Below are positions 1 through 9,300 of a DNA stretch of 64,000 nt, piece by piece; position 1 is the stretch's first letter, and each line of letters begins with the position of its first letter. A program made the position numbers and the translations under genes. The stretch covers positions 124,001 to 188,000 of the forward strand of contig NZ_JQLX01000011.1 of NCBI RefSeq assembly GCF_000744435.1, in the 5' to 3' direction. The DNA is from Hippea jasoniae (lineage in GTDB: Bacteria > Campylobacterota_A > Desulfurellia > Desulfurellales > Hippeaceae). Under the pieces are notes generated by a model. The model was not told the DNA's origin and ran no database searches. It was given only the letters and a program-made list of their open reading frames with translations.

Positions 1-933
1 CTCAATCCTGTTGCAGAGCTCTTTTACATGGTCAGCAGATGCCTTAAGTGCCTGCAGTTCTTCATCTGTCAGTTTAAGCTCAACAACCTCTTCAACACCA
101 TTCTGGCCCAATCTTGCTGGAAGACCAACAAACAGATCTGGATCAAGACCGTATTTACCCTGAGTTTTAACTGCACATGGTAAAATATCTTTTGTGTCCT
201 TAACAATAGCCTCAACCATCTGAACAACAGCTGAAGCTGTAGCATAGAATGCAGAACCAGTTTTCAATAGAGAAACAATCTCGCCACCGCCTTTTCTTGT
301 TCTTTCAACAAGTCTCTCGATTGTATCTTTATCAAAGATCTCTGTTATTGGAACGCCTCTTACAGTTGAATATCTTGTCAATGGAACCATATCATCACCA
401 TGACCGCCCAATGTCATTGCCTGAACAGCCTTAACGGAGCATTTTGCCTCCCATGCAATAAACCTTGCAAAGCGTGTTGAATCCAGACAACCTGCCTGAC
501 CCATAAGTTTATCATCTGCAAAGCCGCCAACCTTCTTTGCAGCATAAACCATAGCATCAAGCGGATTAGCAACAACAATAACAATGGCGTTTGGTGAATA
601 TTTTGCAACCTTCTCAGCAACATCTTTCATGATTTTTACATTCTTTTCAAGCAGGTCATCCCTGCTCATTCCTGGTTTTCTTGGTAAACCCGATGTAATG
701 ATAACGATATCGGAGTTCTCTGTATCCTTATAATCGTTTGTTCCGATAATCTCTGTATCGAAACCCTCAATTGGAGCTGCTTCCATCTCATCCAAAGCCT
801 TACCCTGAGGTAAGCCTTCAACGATGTCAACCAAAACAACCGTTTTTGCAAGCTCCTTTTCAGCAATCCTCAACATCGTTGTACCGCCAACCTGTCCTGC
901 ACCGATAATACTAATCTTAGCGTTCGCCAACAT
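1..933 (-). CDS. mdh: malate dehydrogenase (LDH-like), 3' end cut by window edge
   Basis: Interconverts malate and oxaloacetate with NAD(H) in the cytoplasm. My own translation from the ATG at 931-933 gives 311 codons with no stop before base 1; the family is about 320 residues, so only a few C-terminal residues are missing. The N-terminus has the Rossmann loop GAGQVGGTT. The substrate-binding stretch LPRKPGMSRDDL supplies the arginines, and the catalytic histidine is in GGHGDDM. These mark the lactate/malate dehydrogenase superfamily, and the PRKPGMSR pattern favours malate. A strong Shine-Dalgarno (AGGAGGT) lies 6 bases upstream of the start. It is followed upstream by pyruvate carboxylase on the same strand, but has its own promoter. 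Pairing with pyruvate carboxylase suggests oxaloacetate supply to the TCA cycle. Confidence 0.93.
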   Translation of the reverse strand, partial: MLANAKISIIGAGQVGGTTMLRIAEKELAKTVVLVDIVEGLPQGKALDEMEAAPIEGFDTEIIGTNDYKDTENSDIVIITSGLPRKPGMSRDDLLEKNVKIMKDVAEKVAKYSPNAIVIVVANPLDAMVYAAKKVGGFADDKLMGQAGCLDSTRFARFIAWEAKCSVKAVQAMTLGGHGDDMVPLTRYSTVRGVPITEIFDKDTIERLVERTRKGGGEIVSLLKTGSAFYATASAVVQMVEAIVKDTKDILPCAVKTQGKYGLDPDLFVGLPARLGQNGVEEVVELKLTDEELQALKASADHVKELCNRIE

Positions 934-993
934 ACTTCTACCTCCTAAAAAATTGATTTAATTCCCTATTACTTTCTCTTTTGCTGAGCTAAT

Positions 994-1021
994 TTTATAC
1001 CCAAACATTATCAAGTGTCAA
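994..1021 (-). promoter_or_regulatory. sigma70-type promoter of mdh
   Basis: Read on the minus strand: -35 TTGACA (1016-1021), a 16-base spacer, and -10 TATAAA (994-999), about 60 bases before the mdh start. It lies in the 119-base gap after pyc, so mdh need not depend on pyc transcription. Confidence 0.6.
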
Positions 1022-1052
1022 CATTTAAAAGAACCTAAAAAAGTTGACTAAT

Positions 1053-4000
1053 CTATTTAAGCTTTACGATTAGATCTCCGGCCTCAATAGAATCACCTTC
1101 GGCTAAATAAATCTTTTCAACAACCCCATCCAAAGAAGCTTTAATCTTTGTTTCCATTTTCATGGCTTCTGTTATCACAACAACATCGGATTTTTTTACC
1201 TTATCGCCCTCTTTTACATTTATTTTTACGATCTTTCCAGGCATAGTTGCGCATATATCTTTGGGATTATTAATATCACCCTTAATTGCTGTCTTAATTT
1301 GAGCAGCTATATTGCTGTCTTTTATTTCAACACTACGCGCCTGACCGTTTAGCTCAAAATCCACTTTTCTAAAGCCTTTCTTATCTGGCTCATGCAGATT
1401 CAAATACTTAATAAACAGCGTTTTGCCTTCCTCTATTTCAACCTCAATCTCCTTATTTTTATGCAAAGGATAGAAAAACGACCTGCTATCCAGCATCCAT
1501 ACATCACCATATTCTTGGTTAAACGACACATAATCTTCAAACACCTTGGGATAAAGTGCATAGCTTATAACATCTTCTTCTTCAAAATCACGCTTGAATT
1601 TATCTTTTAACTCTTTTTTGGCTTTCTCAAAATCATAATCCCCCAGCATCTCACCCGGCCTGACAGTTATAGGTTTTTCTCCTTTCAAAACAATTTTTGC
1701 CAGTTTTTGGGGAAACCCTCCGTAGGGCTGACCAAGCATACCTTTAAAAAAGCTTACTACAGAGTCAGGGAAAGATAGATTTTCACCTTTCTCATATAAA
1801 TCCTCTGGCTGTAGATTATTTTGCACCATAAATAGAGCCAGATCACCCACAACCTTTGAAGATGGTGTAACCTTTATTAAATCCCCCAACATATCATTGA
1901 CCTTTTTATACATCTTTTTAATCTCTTCCCATTTATCAATTAATCCTAAGCTTTCCACCTGAACAATCAGATTTGAATATTGCCCTCCAGGTATTTCATG
2001 CTCATAAACCTCAGCAGTTGGGGCTTTGAGACCGCTTTCAAAGGGGAAATAATACTTTCTCACTTTTTCAAAATAATTTGAAACCTCTTGAGCTTTATCC
2101 TCGTTAATATCCGGCGCATAAGGTGTAGACCTTAAAGCCGCAACAATAGAATTTAGGCTGGGCTGGCTTGTTAGCCCTGCCATAGAGCTCATCGCTAAAT
2201 CAACGATGTCTGCGCCAGCCTCAGCAGCCATAAGCACGGCTGCTTCACCGTTGCCACTTGTATCGTGCGTGTGAAAATGAACAGAGAGATTCGTTTCTTG
2301 TTTTATCGCCTCAATCAAAACCTTTGCTGCATAAGGCTTTACAAGGCCTGCCATATCCTTAATAGCTATTATGTCTGCTCCTGCATCTTTTAGCTGGCCT
2401 GCAAGTTTAACATAATAATCAAGCGTATATTTTTTGCGGTTTTTGTCTAAAATATCGCCGCTGTAGCTTATCGCAGCCTCACAGACAGCTCCAGCTTCTT
2501 TTACGGCTGCCATTGCAGGTTTAAGCTGTTCAATCCAGTTAAAACAATCAAAAATCCTGAACACATCTATGCCGTTTTTTGCAGCAAGCCTTATAAACTC
2601 CCTAACAACATTATCAGGATAATTTGTATATCCAACGGCATTTGAAGCCCTAAGCAACATTTGAAACGGTATATTGGGGATTTTTTCTCTTAACTTTATC
2701 AATCTATCCCATGGGGACTCCTTCAAAAATCTATATGCCACATCAAATGTGGCACCACCCCACATCTCAAGCGAAAACAGGTTATTTAAATAGTGGGCGT
2801 ATAATTCTGCAACATTAAGCATATCAATTGTTCTTAATCTTGTGGCAAACAGAGATTGATGAGCATCTCTGAATGTTGTATCTGTGATTAAGAGATTTTT
2901 GGAGTCTTTAACCCTTTTTATCAACCCCTCGACACCTTCTTTTAATAACACATCTCTAAAACCAAGTGGTGGTTTTTTGCCATACTTTTCCTCATACACA
3001 GGTATCGTTGGTAGTTTAATATTTTTATCCAATTTTGCACCTGAAGGATTGTTAACTATATTGTTTGCAAGGAATTTTAAAATCTTTGTAGCCCGATCCC
3101 TTCTTTTGGGAATTTTGAAAAGCTGCGGTGTGTTGTCGATAAAATTAACATCAAAATCGCCACTTCTAAAAAGGGGATGTGTTATTACATTCTCAAGAAA
3201 TTGAATATTTGTTTTAACGCCCCTTATCCTGAACTCCTTCAAAACCCTGTGCATCTTTTTTGCAGCCTGCTCAAAACTCAATGCCCATGTTGAAACCTTA
3301 ACAAGCAGTGAATCGTAATAAGGCAAAATCCTCGCACCGGCATAAGCGCTACCTGCATCCAATCTTACGCCAAAGCCAGCAGGACTCCTGTAAACCTTAA
3401 TCTCACCTGTATCGGGCAAAAAGTCGTTTTGTGGGTCTTCTGTGGTGATTCTACACTGAATTGCATAACCAAGTTTTTTGATGCTACTTTGAGAGTAAAT
3501 GCCGATCTGTTTATCCGTTAATTTTTTGCCCTCTGCTATCAAAATCTGAGATTGAACAAGATCGATACCGGTTATGAGTTCAGTTATGGTATGCTCAACC
3601 TGTATGCGTGGATTGACCTCTAAAAAGTAAAAATCGTTGCCGTCAACCAAAAATTCAACTGTAGCTGCCGATACGATATCAGCCTCTGCAGCAATCTTTA
3701 AAGCTGCATAATAAAGGTCGTCCAACACAGCAGTTGGTGTTGATGGCGATGGAGCTATCTCGATCATCTTTTGATGCCTACGCTGAATGGAGCAGTTTCT
3801 TTCAAACAGATGCACCCTGTTGCCGTGGTTGTCTGCTAAAATCTGCACCTCGATATGTTTTGGGTTTGGCAGATATTTCTCTATAATAACATCATCCCTT
3901 CCAAATGATTTTTTTGCTTCCCTTTTTAAGCTTTCAAAACTTTCTTCGATATCTCTATCAGAATATGCAACCCTTATGCCCCTGCCCCCACCTCCTGCTG

Positions 4001-4484
4001 TTGCCTTTAACATAACGGGGTATCCTATGCTTTTTGCAAGTTGTTTTGCCTCCTGAATCGATTCAATATTTTTATCAGAACCTTCAATAACAGGAATGCC
4101 ACAGCTTTTTGCAAGCTGTTTTGAAAGCAGTTTATCGCCGAATAGCTCTATAGTTTCTGGTTTTGGGCCTATAAAGATAATCCCGGCCTCTTTGCATTTT
4201 CTTGCAAATTCACTCGATTCAGATAAAAAACCATAACCGGGATGAATTGCATCGATATTCTTTCTTAGGGCAAGATCTATAATCTCATCGATGTTAAGGT
4301 ATGCCTGAACAGGATCCCCTCCCTTGCCCACCATATAAGCCTCATCTGCTTTGTAGCGATGAAGTGAATACTTATCCTCTTGTGAATAAATAGCAACGGT
4401 ATTAATACCAAGTTCTGTTGCAGCTCTAAAGACACGAATGGCTATCTCCCCCCGATTAGCACACAAAAGCCTCTTGATATGCAT
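1053..4484 (-). CDS. pyc: pyruvate carboxylase, single-chain, biotin-dependent
   Basis: Carboxylates pyruvate to oxaloacetate with ATP and bicarbonate. At 1143 aa it matches the full-length single-chain family. The biotin carboxylase/ATP-grasp part occupies roughly residues 1-450, with the glycine-rich loop ATAGGGGRGIRV and the motif EVNPRIQVEHT. The carboxyltransferase TIM barrel follows (about 520-800) with DTTFRDAHQSL, the metal-site HFHTHDTSGNG and KDMAGL. A biotinyl domain closes the protein with EAMKMET; Lys1109 is the predicted biotinylation site. The ATG at 4482-4484 is preceded by a weak GGGGGGA ribosome site. Oxaloacetate decarboxylase or a split carboxylase is excluded because all three domains lie in one chain. 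A consensus promoter with an overlapping palindrome controls it. Confidence 0.97.
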   Translation of the reverse strand: MHIKRLLCANRGEIAIRVFRAATELGINTVAIYSQEDKYSLHRYKADEAYMVGKGGDPVQAYLNIDEIIDLALRKNIDAIHPGYGFLSESSEFARKCKEAGIIFIGPKPETIELFGDKLLSKQLAKSCGIPVIEGSDKNIESIQEAKQLAKSIGYPVMLKATAGGGGRGIRVAYSDRDIEESFESLKREAKKSFGRDDVIIEKYLPNPKHIEVQILADNHGNRVHLFERNCSIQRRHQKMIEIAPSPSTPTAVLDDLYYAALKIAAEADIVSAATVEFLVDGNDFYFLEVNPRIQVEHTITELITGIDLVQSQILIAEGKKLTDKQIGIYSQSSIKKLGYAIQCRITTEDPQNDFLPDTGEIKVYRSPAGFGVRLDAGSAYAGARILPYYDSLLVKVSTWALSFEQAAKKMHRVLKEFRIRGVKTNIQFLENVITHPLFRSGDFDVNFIDNTPQLFKIPKRRDRATKILKFLANNIVNNPSGAKLDKNIKLPTIPVYEEKYGKKPPLGFRDVLLKEGVEGLIKRVKDSKNLLITDTTFRDAHQSLFATRLRTIDMLNVAELYAHYLNNLFSLEMWGGATFDVAYRFLKESPWDRLIKLREKIPNIPFQMLLRASNAVGYTNYPDNVVREFIRLAAKNGIDVFRIFDCFNWIEQLKPAMAAVKEAGAVCEAAISYSGDILDKNRKKYTLDYYVKLAGQLKDAGADIIAIKDMAGLVKPYAAKVLIEAIKQETNLSVHFHTHDTSGNGEAAVLMAAEAGADIVDLAMSSMAGLTSQPSLNSIVAALRSTPYAPDINEDKAQEVSNYFEKVRKYYFPFESGLKAPTAEVYEHEIPGGQYSNLIVQVESLGLIDKWEEIKKMYKKVNDMLGDLIKVTPSSKVVGDLALFMVQNNLQPEDLYEKGENLSFPDSVVSFFKGMLGQPYGGFPQKLAKIVLKGEKPITVRPGEMLGDYDFEKAKKELKDKFKRDFEEEDVISYALYPKVFEDYVSFNQEYGDVWMLDSRSFFYPLHKNKEIEVEIEEGKTLFIKYLNLHEPDKKGFRKVDFELNGQARSVEIKDSNIAAQIKTAIKGDINNPKDICATMPGKIVKINVKEGDKVKKSDVVVITEAMKMETKIKASLDGVVEKIYLAEGDSIEAGDLIVKLK

Positions 4485-4511
4485 ATACTCCCCCCTAAGA
4501 GTATGGATTTG

Positions 4512-4546
4512 TTGTTAATTATAATTAACAAAACGATTTCTGTCAA
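4512..4546 (-). promoter_or_regulatory. pyc promoter with 20-bp perfect palindrome over the -10 box
   Basis: On the minus strand, -35 TTGACA (4541-4546), a 17-base spacer and -10 TATAAT (4518-4523) form a full sigma70 consensus. The perfect palindrome TTGTTAATTATAATTAACAA (4512-4531) is centred on the -10 box, the position expected for a repressor operator. The cognate regulator is not in the window. Confidence 0.7.
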
Positions 4547-4597
4547 ACTAAGCAAATTACTTTAAATTATCAAAAAAAATGGTAATCTTTGGTTGCC

Positions 4598-6508
4598 ATG
4601 GCTTTGGTTTTTGATGATGAAGAACACTACATATCATATTTCTTAAACTTAATAGAGCTTGAGCGAAAAGCCGAAAAAGAATTTCACATAGCAGAGATCA
4701 AAAACCTATCAGCAAAAAAGAGACAATCCTTAGGAAGAGCCATTCTCAATGCAAAAATAAAGCTCATGGGCAGATTTCTGGATTTTATCATCTATAGATT
4801 TTCATTCAGAAGCGACATAGAGCCACAGATAAAGGTTGGAGATATCGTTTTAATCTCAAAAGGCGAGCCGCTAAAACTCTCTGTTGAGGCAACTGTAAGC
4901 TCAATGGCAAAAAATTACATAGAGGTTATGACAAAGACAAAGATCTTTAAATCAAAATTCTACAGAATCGATCTATTTGTAAACGATATCACATTCAAGC
5001 GGATGAAGCACGCCGTTGAAAATTTAAACTATTCACTATTTGATAAGGATATTATTTTAGGCAAACAATCTCCTGAACCCCAAACATCAAGCATATCAAG
5101 CTCAAACCTGAATAATTCTCAAAATGATGCACTTCAAAAAGCCATAAATTCAAAACTTTTTTTAATCCATGGACCACCAGGTACAGGCAAAACTACCACT
5201 CTAACAGAAATCATAAAACTCATAGAAGATGAAAGAATTCTTGTTTGTGCCGACAGCAATGTAGCTATAGATAACCTTATGGAAAAACTAAAAGACCAAA
5301 ATATCGTAAGAATCGGCCATCCTGCAAAGATAAACGACGAGCTTTTAAAATACTCCATAGACTTTGTTATAAGGGAAGATAAACGCTACAAAAAGATAGA
5401 AAAACTTTTAGAAAATATAGAAAAATTAAAAAACCGCCGCGACAGGGAATTCAAAAAACCATCACCCTCTCTGCGCAGAGGACTCTCCAACGAGGAGATT
5501 TTAACACTTGCAAGCTCAAACAGATCAAGCAGGGGTCTGAAGCCATCAAAAATAAAAAAAATGGCTGGCTGGATAGAGCTAAACAGCAAAATATCCAACC
5601 TTTATGAAGAAAAAGAAAGGCTATTAAAAAAGATTACAACAGAAACGCTCAAAAACGCCCGCATCGTTTTTGCGACAAATTCAGCCGCTGGCAGCGAATA
5701 CCTTGAGGACTTTTACTTCGATGTTTTGTTCTTAGATGAGGCAGCTCAGGCTACAGAACCATCAGCATTAATCCCCATCTCAAAAGCCCAGAGGGTTATC
5801 ATGGCAGGTGATCACAAACAATTGCCGCCAACAGTGCTCTCTGATAAGGCTAAGCGGCTAAACTTCAGCATCTTTGAACGCTTTACAAAGATATTTTCAC
5901 ATCTGTCACACACACTCTCAATCCAGTATCGCATGAATAAGGTTTTAAACGATTTTCCCTCCTGTGAATTCTACAACTGCATTCTAAAACCTCATCCTTC
6001 TGTTGAAAACATCAAGCTTTCTGATATTGCAAACATATCTGAATTTATAGGATTCGATGCGCCCGTTGTGTTTTTTGATACTCAGGGTAGATTTTTAGAA
6101 GCCAGCAAAGAGGGAAGTTTTTCAAAGTACAATCCGCTTGAGGCACAATTTGTCAAAAAGCTTGCCGATGAGCTTTTAAAACTTGGCGTTAAAGAAGAGC
6201 AAATCGGTATCATAACTCCCTACAAAGACCATGAGGAATATCTAAAATCGCTTATCAAAAACATAGAAATTAAATCGATCGATGGATTTCAGGGCAGGGA
6301 AAAAGAGTTAATAATCATCAGTCTTGTCAGGGCAAACGAAAATGAGGAAATCGGATTTTTGAAGGATAAACGCAGGCTGAATGTTGCAATCACAAGAGCC
6401 AAACGCAAACTCATAATAGTCGGCGACAGCTTCACACTTTCAACAGATAAAACATACGCAAATCTCATCGATTATGTCAGAAAAAACGGGATTATAAAAA
6501 CTATCTAA
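4598..6508 (+). CDS. SF1 DNA/RNA helicase, UPF1/SMUBP2-like
   Basis: A superfamily 1B helicase of 636 aa. Motif I GPPGTGKTT lies near residue 195, motif II DEAAQAT near 380, motif III GDHKQLPP near 404, QYRMN near 442, and the C-terminal VAITRAKRK near 597, all in canonical order. An N-terminal beta-barrel-like region precedes motif I, as in the SMUBP2/DNA2-like group. A basic stretch around residues 280-320 (RRGLSNEE and following) is an insertion between motifs Ia and II. An earlier in-frame TTG at 4589 exists, but the ATG at 4598 is preferred; neither has a strong ribosome site. The 3' end overlaps the convergent dctM by 8 bases. Substrate (DNA or RNA) cannot be told from sequence. Confidence 0.9.
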   Translation: MALVFDDEEHYISYFLNLIELERKAEKEFHIAEIKNLSAKKRQSLGRAILNAKIKLMGRFLDFIIYRFSFRSDIEPQIKVGDIVLISKGEPLKLSVEATVSSMAKNYIEVMTKTKIFKSKFYRIDLFVNDITFKRMKHAVENLNYSLFDKDIILGKQSPEPQTSSISSSNLNNSQNDALQKAINSKLFLIHGPPGTGKTTTLTEIIKLIEDERILVCADSNVAIDNLMEKLKDQNIVRIGHPAKINDELLKYSIDFVIREDKRYKKIEKLLENIEKLKNRRDREFKKPSPSLRRGLSNEEILTLASSNRSSRGLKPSKIKKMAGWIELNSKISNLYEEKERLLKKITTETLKNARIVFATNSAAGSEYLEDFYFDVLFLDEAAQATEPSALIPISKAQRVIMAGDHKQLPPTVLSDKAKRLNFSIFERFTKIFSHLSHTLSIQYRMNKVLNDFPSCEFYNCILKPHPSVENIKLSDIANISEFIGFDAPVVFFDTQGRFLEASKEGSFSKYNPLEAQFVKKLADELLKLGVKEEQIGIITPYKDHEEYLKSLIKNIEIKSIDGFQGREKELIIISLVRANENEEIGFLKDKRRLNVAITRAKRKLIIVGDSFTLSTDKTYANLIDYVRKNGIIKTI

Positions 6509-7757
6509 CAAGCAATGTTGTTATAGGCTCAAAAAACGCAATAATCAACAAATCAACAATCATTACAAACAAAAACGGCAAAACCTTTTTTGAAACATCT
6601 AAAAGACTGCTTTTTGCAATCGATGAAGAAACAATCAGGCAGATGCCAAGAGGCGGTGTTAGCATGCCGATTGCCAGATTTGTAACAATCATAACGCCCG
6701 TTGTAATAGGGTTTAAACCGGCTGATACAAGAAGCGGGGCAACAACTGGCACAAACAGAATCAAAGAAGCTGTGGTTTCAACAAAAGTGCCCATAATAAG
6801 CAAAAAAAGATTTACAATGAGAATAAGCTGAGTTTTGTTATGCGCCACGGTTTTTAAAAACCCAGAAATAACCGCCTGGGCGTTGTTCATTGATAAAAAC
6901 CAGCTAAAGACCGTTGCCACAGCAATAATAAGCAAAATAATCGCACTTGTTATAACACTATCCACGGCTGCTTTGTAAATATTCTTTAAATTAAGCTGCC
7001 TGTAGATAAAAACACCAACAATCAGGGAGTAAAACACAGCCACAGCTGCTGATTCTGTTGCAGTAAAAATACCGCCAAGAATTCCGCCGATGACTATAAC
7101 AGGCGTTCCCAAAGCCCAGAACGCTTCTTTAAAAGCGCCAAAGAATTCAGATTTATCAAATTTCTCTTTTGATCTCATCGAGTTATCAGAAAACAAAAAA
7201 GCCAAAACAGACAAAGAAAAACCGATCAACAGACCCGGCAAAATACCCGCAACAAACAGCTTGCCTATAGAGACGCTGCCAATAAAACCATAAATAATCA
7301 TGGGAATGCTGGGCGGAATAATCACACCAATTGAGCCGCCACTTGCCACAATACTTGCAGCAAAATTACCATCGTATCCCTGTTTTTTCATCGAAGGAAT
7401 GAGTATAGAGCCTATGGCAGCTGTATCTGCTGCAGCCGACCCGCTTACACCGGCAAACATCATGCTTGCAAGGATTGCAGAGATAGCAAGCCCTCCCCTC
7501 AGGTGACCAACGATAGATTCAGCAAATTTAACGATCCTTTTAGAAAGCCCACCACTATCCATCAAATTGCCGGCAAACATAAAAAGCGGAATGGCAAGCA
7601 ACATATATGAATTGATACCAGAAAACATGCGTTGAGGAATCATATAAAGCGGCATCGAATTTTTAACAAAAGCAATTAAAGTTGAAAGCCCTATAGCAAG
7701 AGAAATGGGAAACGATAGAATTATCAAAACAAACAGCAAAACAATAAGATATATCAT
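6501..7757 (-). CDS. dctM: TRAP transporter large permease (DctM family)
   Basis: The large membrane subunit of a tripartite ATP-independent periplasmic transporter, which carries solute with Na+ or H+. The 418 aa match the family. About 12 hydrophobic helices are visible, with the typical glycine/proline-rich stretch GVIIPPSIPMIIYG and a matching C-terminal LTPPLGICL. It overlaps dctQ by 4 bases (ATGA) and is the last gene of the dctP-dctQ-dctM operon. The TAG stop overlaps the end of the convergent helicase gene. Confidence 0.95.
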   Translation of the reverse strand: MIYLIVLLFVLIILSFPISLAIGLSTLIAFVKNSMPLYMIPQRMFSGINSYMLLAIPLFMFAGNLMDSGGLSKRIVKFAESIVGHLRGGLAISAILASMMFAGVSGSAAADTAAIGSILIPSMKKQGYDGNFAASIVASGGSIGVIIPPSIPMIIYGFIGSVSIGKLFVAGILPGLLIGFSLSVLAFLFSDNSMRSKEKFDKSEFFGAFKEAFWALGTPVIVIGGILGGIFTATESAAVAVFYSLIVGVFIYRQLNLKNIYKAAVDSVITSAIILLIIAVATVFSWFLSMNNAQAVISGFLKTVAHNKTQLILIVNLFLLIMGTFVETTASLILFVPVVAPLLVSAGLNPITTGVMIVTNLAIGMLTPPLGICLIVSSSIAKSSLLDVSKKVLPFLFVMIVDLLIIAFFEPITTLLVR

Positions 7758-8227
7758 TTTTTTAATATATCCCCGACAAGATGGATAAACCAGACTAAAG
7801 CGGTGATAGGCATTATATAAAACACATACGCATAGGGTATGTTTAATGTGGCTGTGCGCTGAAAATACATCATCGGCAAAATCTTTAAGCTATACACAAA
7901 CACAACACCCCAAAAGATAAAAAAACCCAAAATAATTAGCTTTTCAAAAAGCAGTTTAAGAGGTTCAGACAGCTTTGAAATAAACAAATCAACACCCACA
8001 TGGGCTTTATGCTTATATGCAACCGTTGAACCCAAAAACGCAATATAAACAAGCAAAAATCTACTCAACTCAGCAGAAAAGTATATCGAACTGTTTAAAA
8101 CATATCTAAAAAACACAGCAGTTATCATAAAAAACGATAAAACAAGCAAAAGCAGGGCTGTGATAAGCTCAATAACAAGATTCAACCCATCACTAAGCCC
8201 TGCAAAAAAGCGACTTATTCTGTTCAT
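7754..8227 (-). CDS. dctQ: TRAP transporter small permease (DctQ family)
   Basis: A 157 aa protein with four hydrophobic helices and the family-typical region AFLGSTVAYKHKAHVGVDLF between helices 2 and 3. It partners DctM in the membrane. It overlaps the neighbouring dctP and dctM genes by 4 bases on each side, so translation of the three subunits is probably coupled. Confidence 0.93.
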   Translation of the reverse strand: MNRISRFFAGLSDGLNLVIELITALLLLVLSFFMITAVFFRYVLNSSIYFSAELSRFLLVYIAFLGSTVAYKHKAHVGVDLFISKLSEPLKLLFEKLIILGFFIFWGVVFVYSLKILPMMYFQRTATLNIPYAYVFYIMPITALVWFIHLVGDILKK

Positions 8228-9198
8228 TTTTTAGATGTAGCAGCAAGAATCATATCAAGATATTTTCTTGCATCGCCTTTAAACAGGCTTTTTAAAGAGG
8301 CAACCTTTGCTTTAAATGAGGCTATATCGGGATGCTCATCAATAATCATACCCTTCTTTTTAAGTTGTTCTAAGAAAAACTCTGCCTTTGTTCTGTTTAG
8401 ATGCCTCTCATAGATAGATGCCTCTTTTGTGGCTTTAAACAGCAGCTTTTTGTATTGAGCTGGCAGTGTATCGTAGAATTTTTTGCTTCCCACAAAAACA
8501 AGCGCAGAATAAACATGCCTTGTAAGAGTCAGATATTTTTGCACCTCATAGAGTTTATATTGATAGATAACGGCAAGCGGATTCTCCTGTCCATCGATTA
8601 CATGCTGGGCAAGCTGAGTGTAGATAGGCCATGGCATAGGTGTTGGATTGGCACCTAAAGCCCTCCAGATAGCAACCTGAAATTGGCTGTTCATCACCCT
8701 GATTTTTAAACCTTTAACATCCTTTGCGCTGTGAACGGGTCTTACGGAGTTTGTAAGATTCCTGAAGCCGTTCTCTAAAAAATGGTATCCAATCAAACCA
8801 GCTTTTGGAAACTCATTTAAAATAGCCCTGCCTATCTTTCCATCCAGGATTTCATCAACCTGCTTATAGCTTGAAAACAGAAACGGAAACTCTATAGCTT
8901 TAATAGCTGGCACAAACTTATCGATTGGCCCTGCTGTTATAACACCCATCTGCAATGCATTCATCTGAAGTTGTTGCAGAATATCTGTTTCGTTGCCCAC
9001 AGAGCCAGAGTGGTGAATAATCACTTTGATATTGCCCTTGCTTTCTTTTTCCACAATCTGCTTAAATTTCATAGCAGCTTTGTAGTGAAATGTTTTTGGT
9101 GTTGTAACAATACCAAGATTAATCACATAGGTTTTTGCAAAAACGCTACTGCTTAAAAAAACCAGAAAAACAACAACTAACAACAAATACCGCCTCAT
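8224..9198 (-). CDS. dctP: TRAP transporter periplasmic substrate-binding protein (DctP family)
   Basis: A 324 aa extracytoplasmic solute-binding protein. A clear Sec signal peptide (MRRYLLLVVVFLVFLSSSVFA) is cut near residue 21. The family's ligand-carboxylate arginine appears in DVKGLKIRVMNS, followed by the typical GANPTPMPWPIYTQL and DGQENP. The ligand is probably an organic acid, but C4-dicarboxylate specificity is not proven by these motifs. First gene of the dctPQM operon; the ribosome site GGGAGGGAG sits just before the ATG. Confidence 0.94.
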   Translation of the reverse strand: MRRYLLLVVVFLVFLSSSVFAKTYVINLGIVTTPKTFHYKAAMKFKQIVEKESKGNIKVIIHHSGSVGNETDILQQLQMNALQMGVITAGPIDKFVPAIKAIEFPFLFSSYKQVDEILDGKIGRAILNEFPKAGLIGYHFLENGFRNLTNSVRPVHSAKDVKGLKIRVMNSQFQVAIWRALGANPTPMPWPIYTQLAQHVIDGQENPLAVIYQYKLYEVQKYLTLTRHVYSALVFVGSKKFYDTLPAQYKKLLFKATKEASIYERHLNRTKAEFFLEQLKKKGMIIDEHPDIASFKAKVASLKSLFKGDARKYLDMILAATSKK

Positions 9199-9225
9199 AA
9201 ACTCCCTCCCAAAAAAATTTTTTAA

Positions 9226-9253
9226 ATTTTAACATTAAAATCGTGCTTTTCAA
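9226..9253 (-). promoter_or_regulatory. possible promoter of dctPQM
   Basis: On the minus strand, TTGAAA (9248-9253) and TAAAAT (9226-9231) are 16 bases apart, in the divergent gap between dctP and mnmA. The match is moderate. Confidence 0.4.
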
Positions 9254-9300
9254 GACAAAATACTTTACAAACAAATTAACAATCTGATAAACAGGATTAA

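Noticed and set aside
249-866. Several 60-70 residue ORFs in the first kilobase
   Set aside because: All are shadows of mdh, whose frame carries the conserved family motifs.
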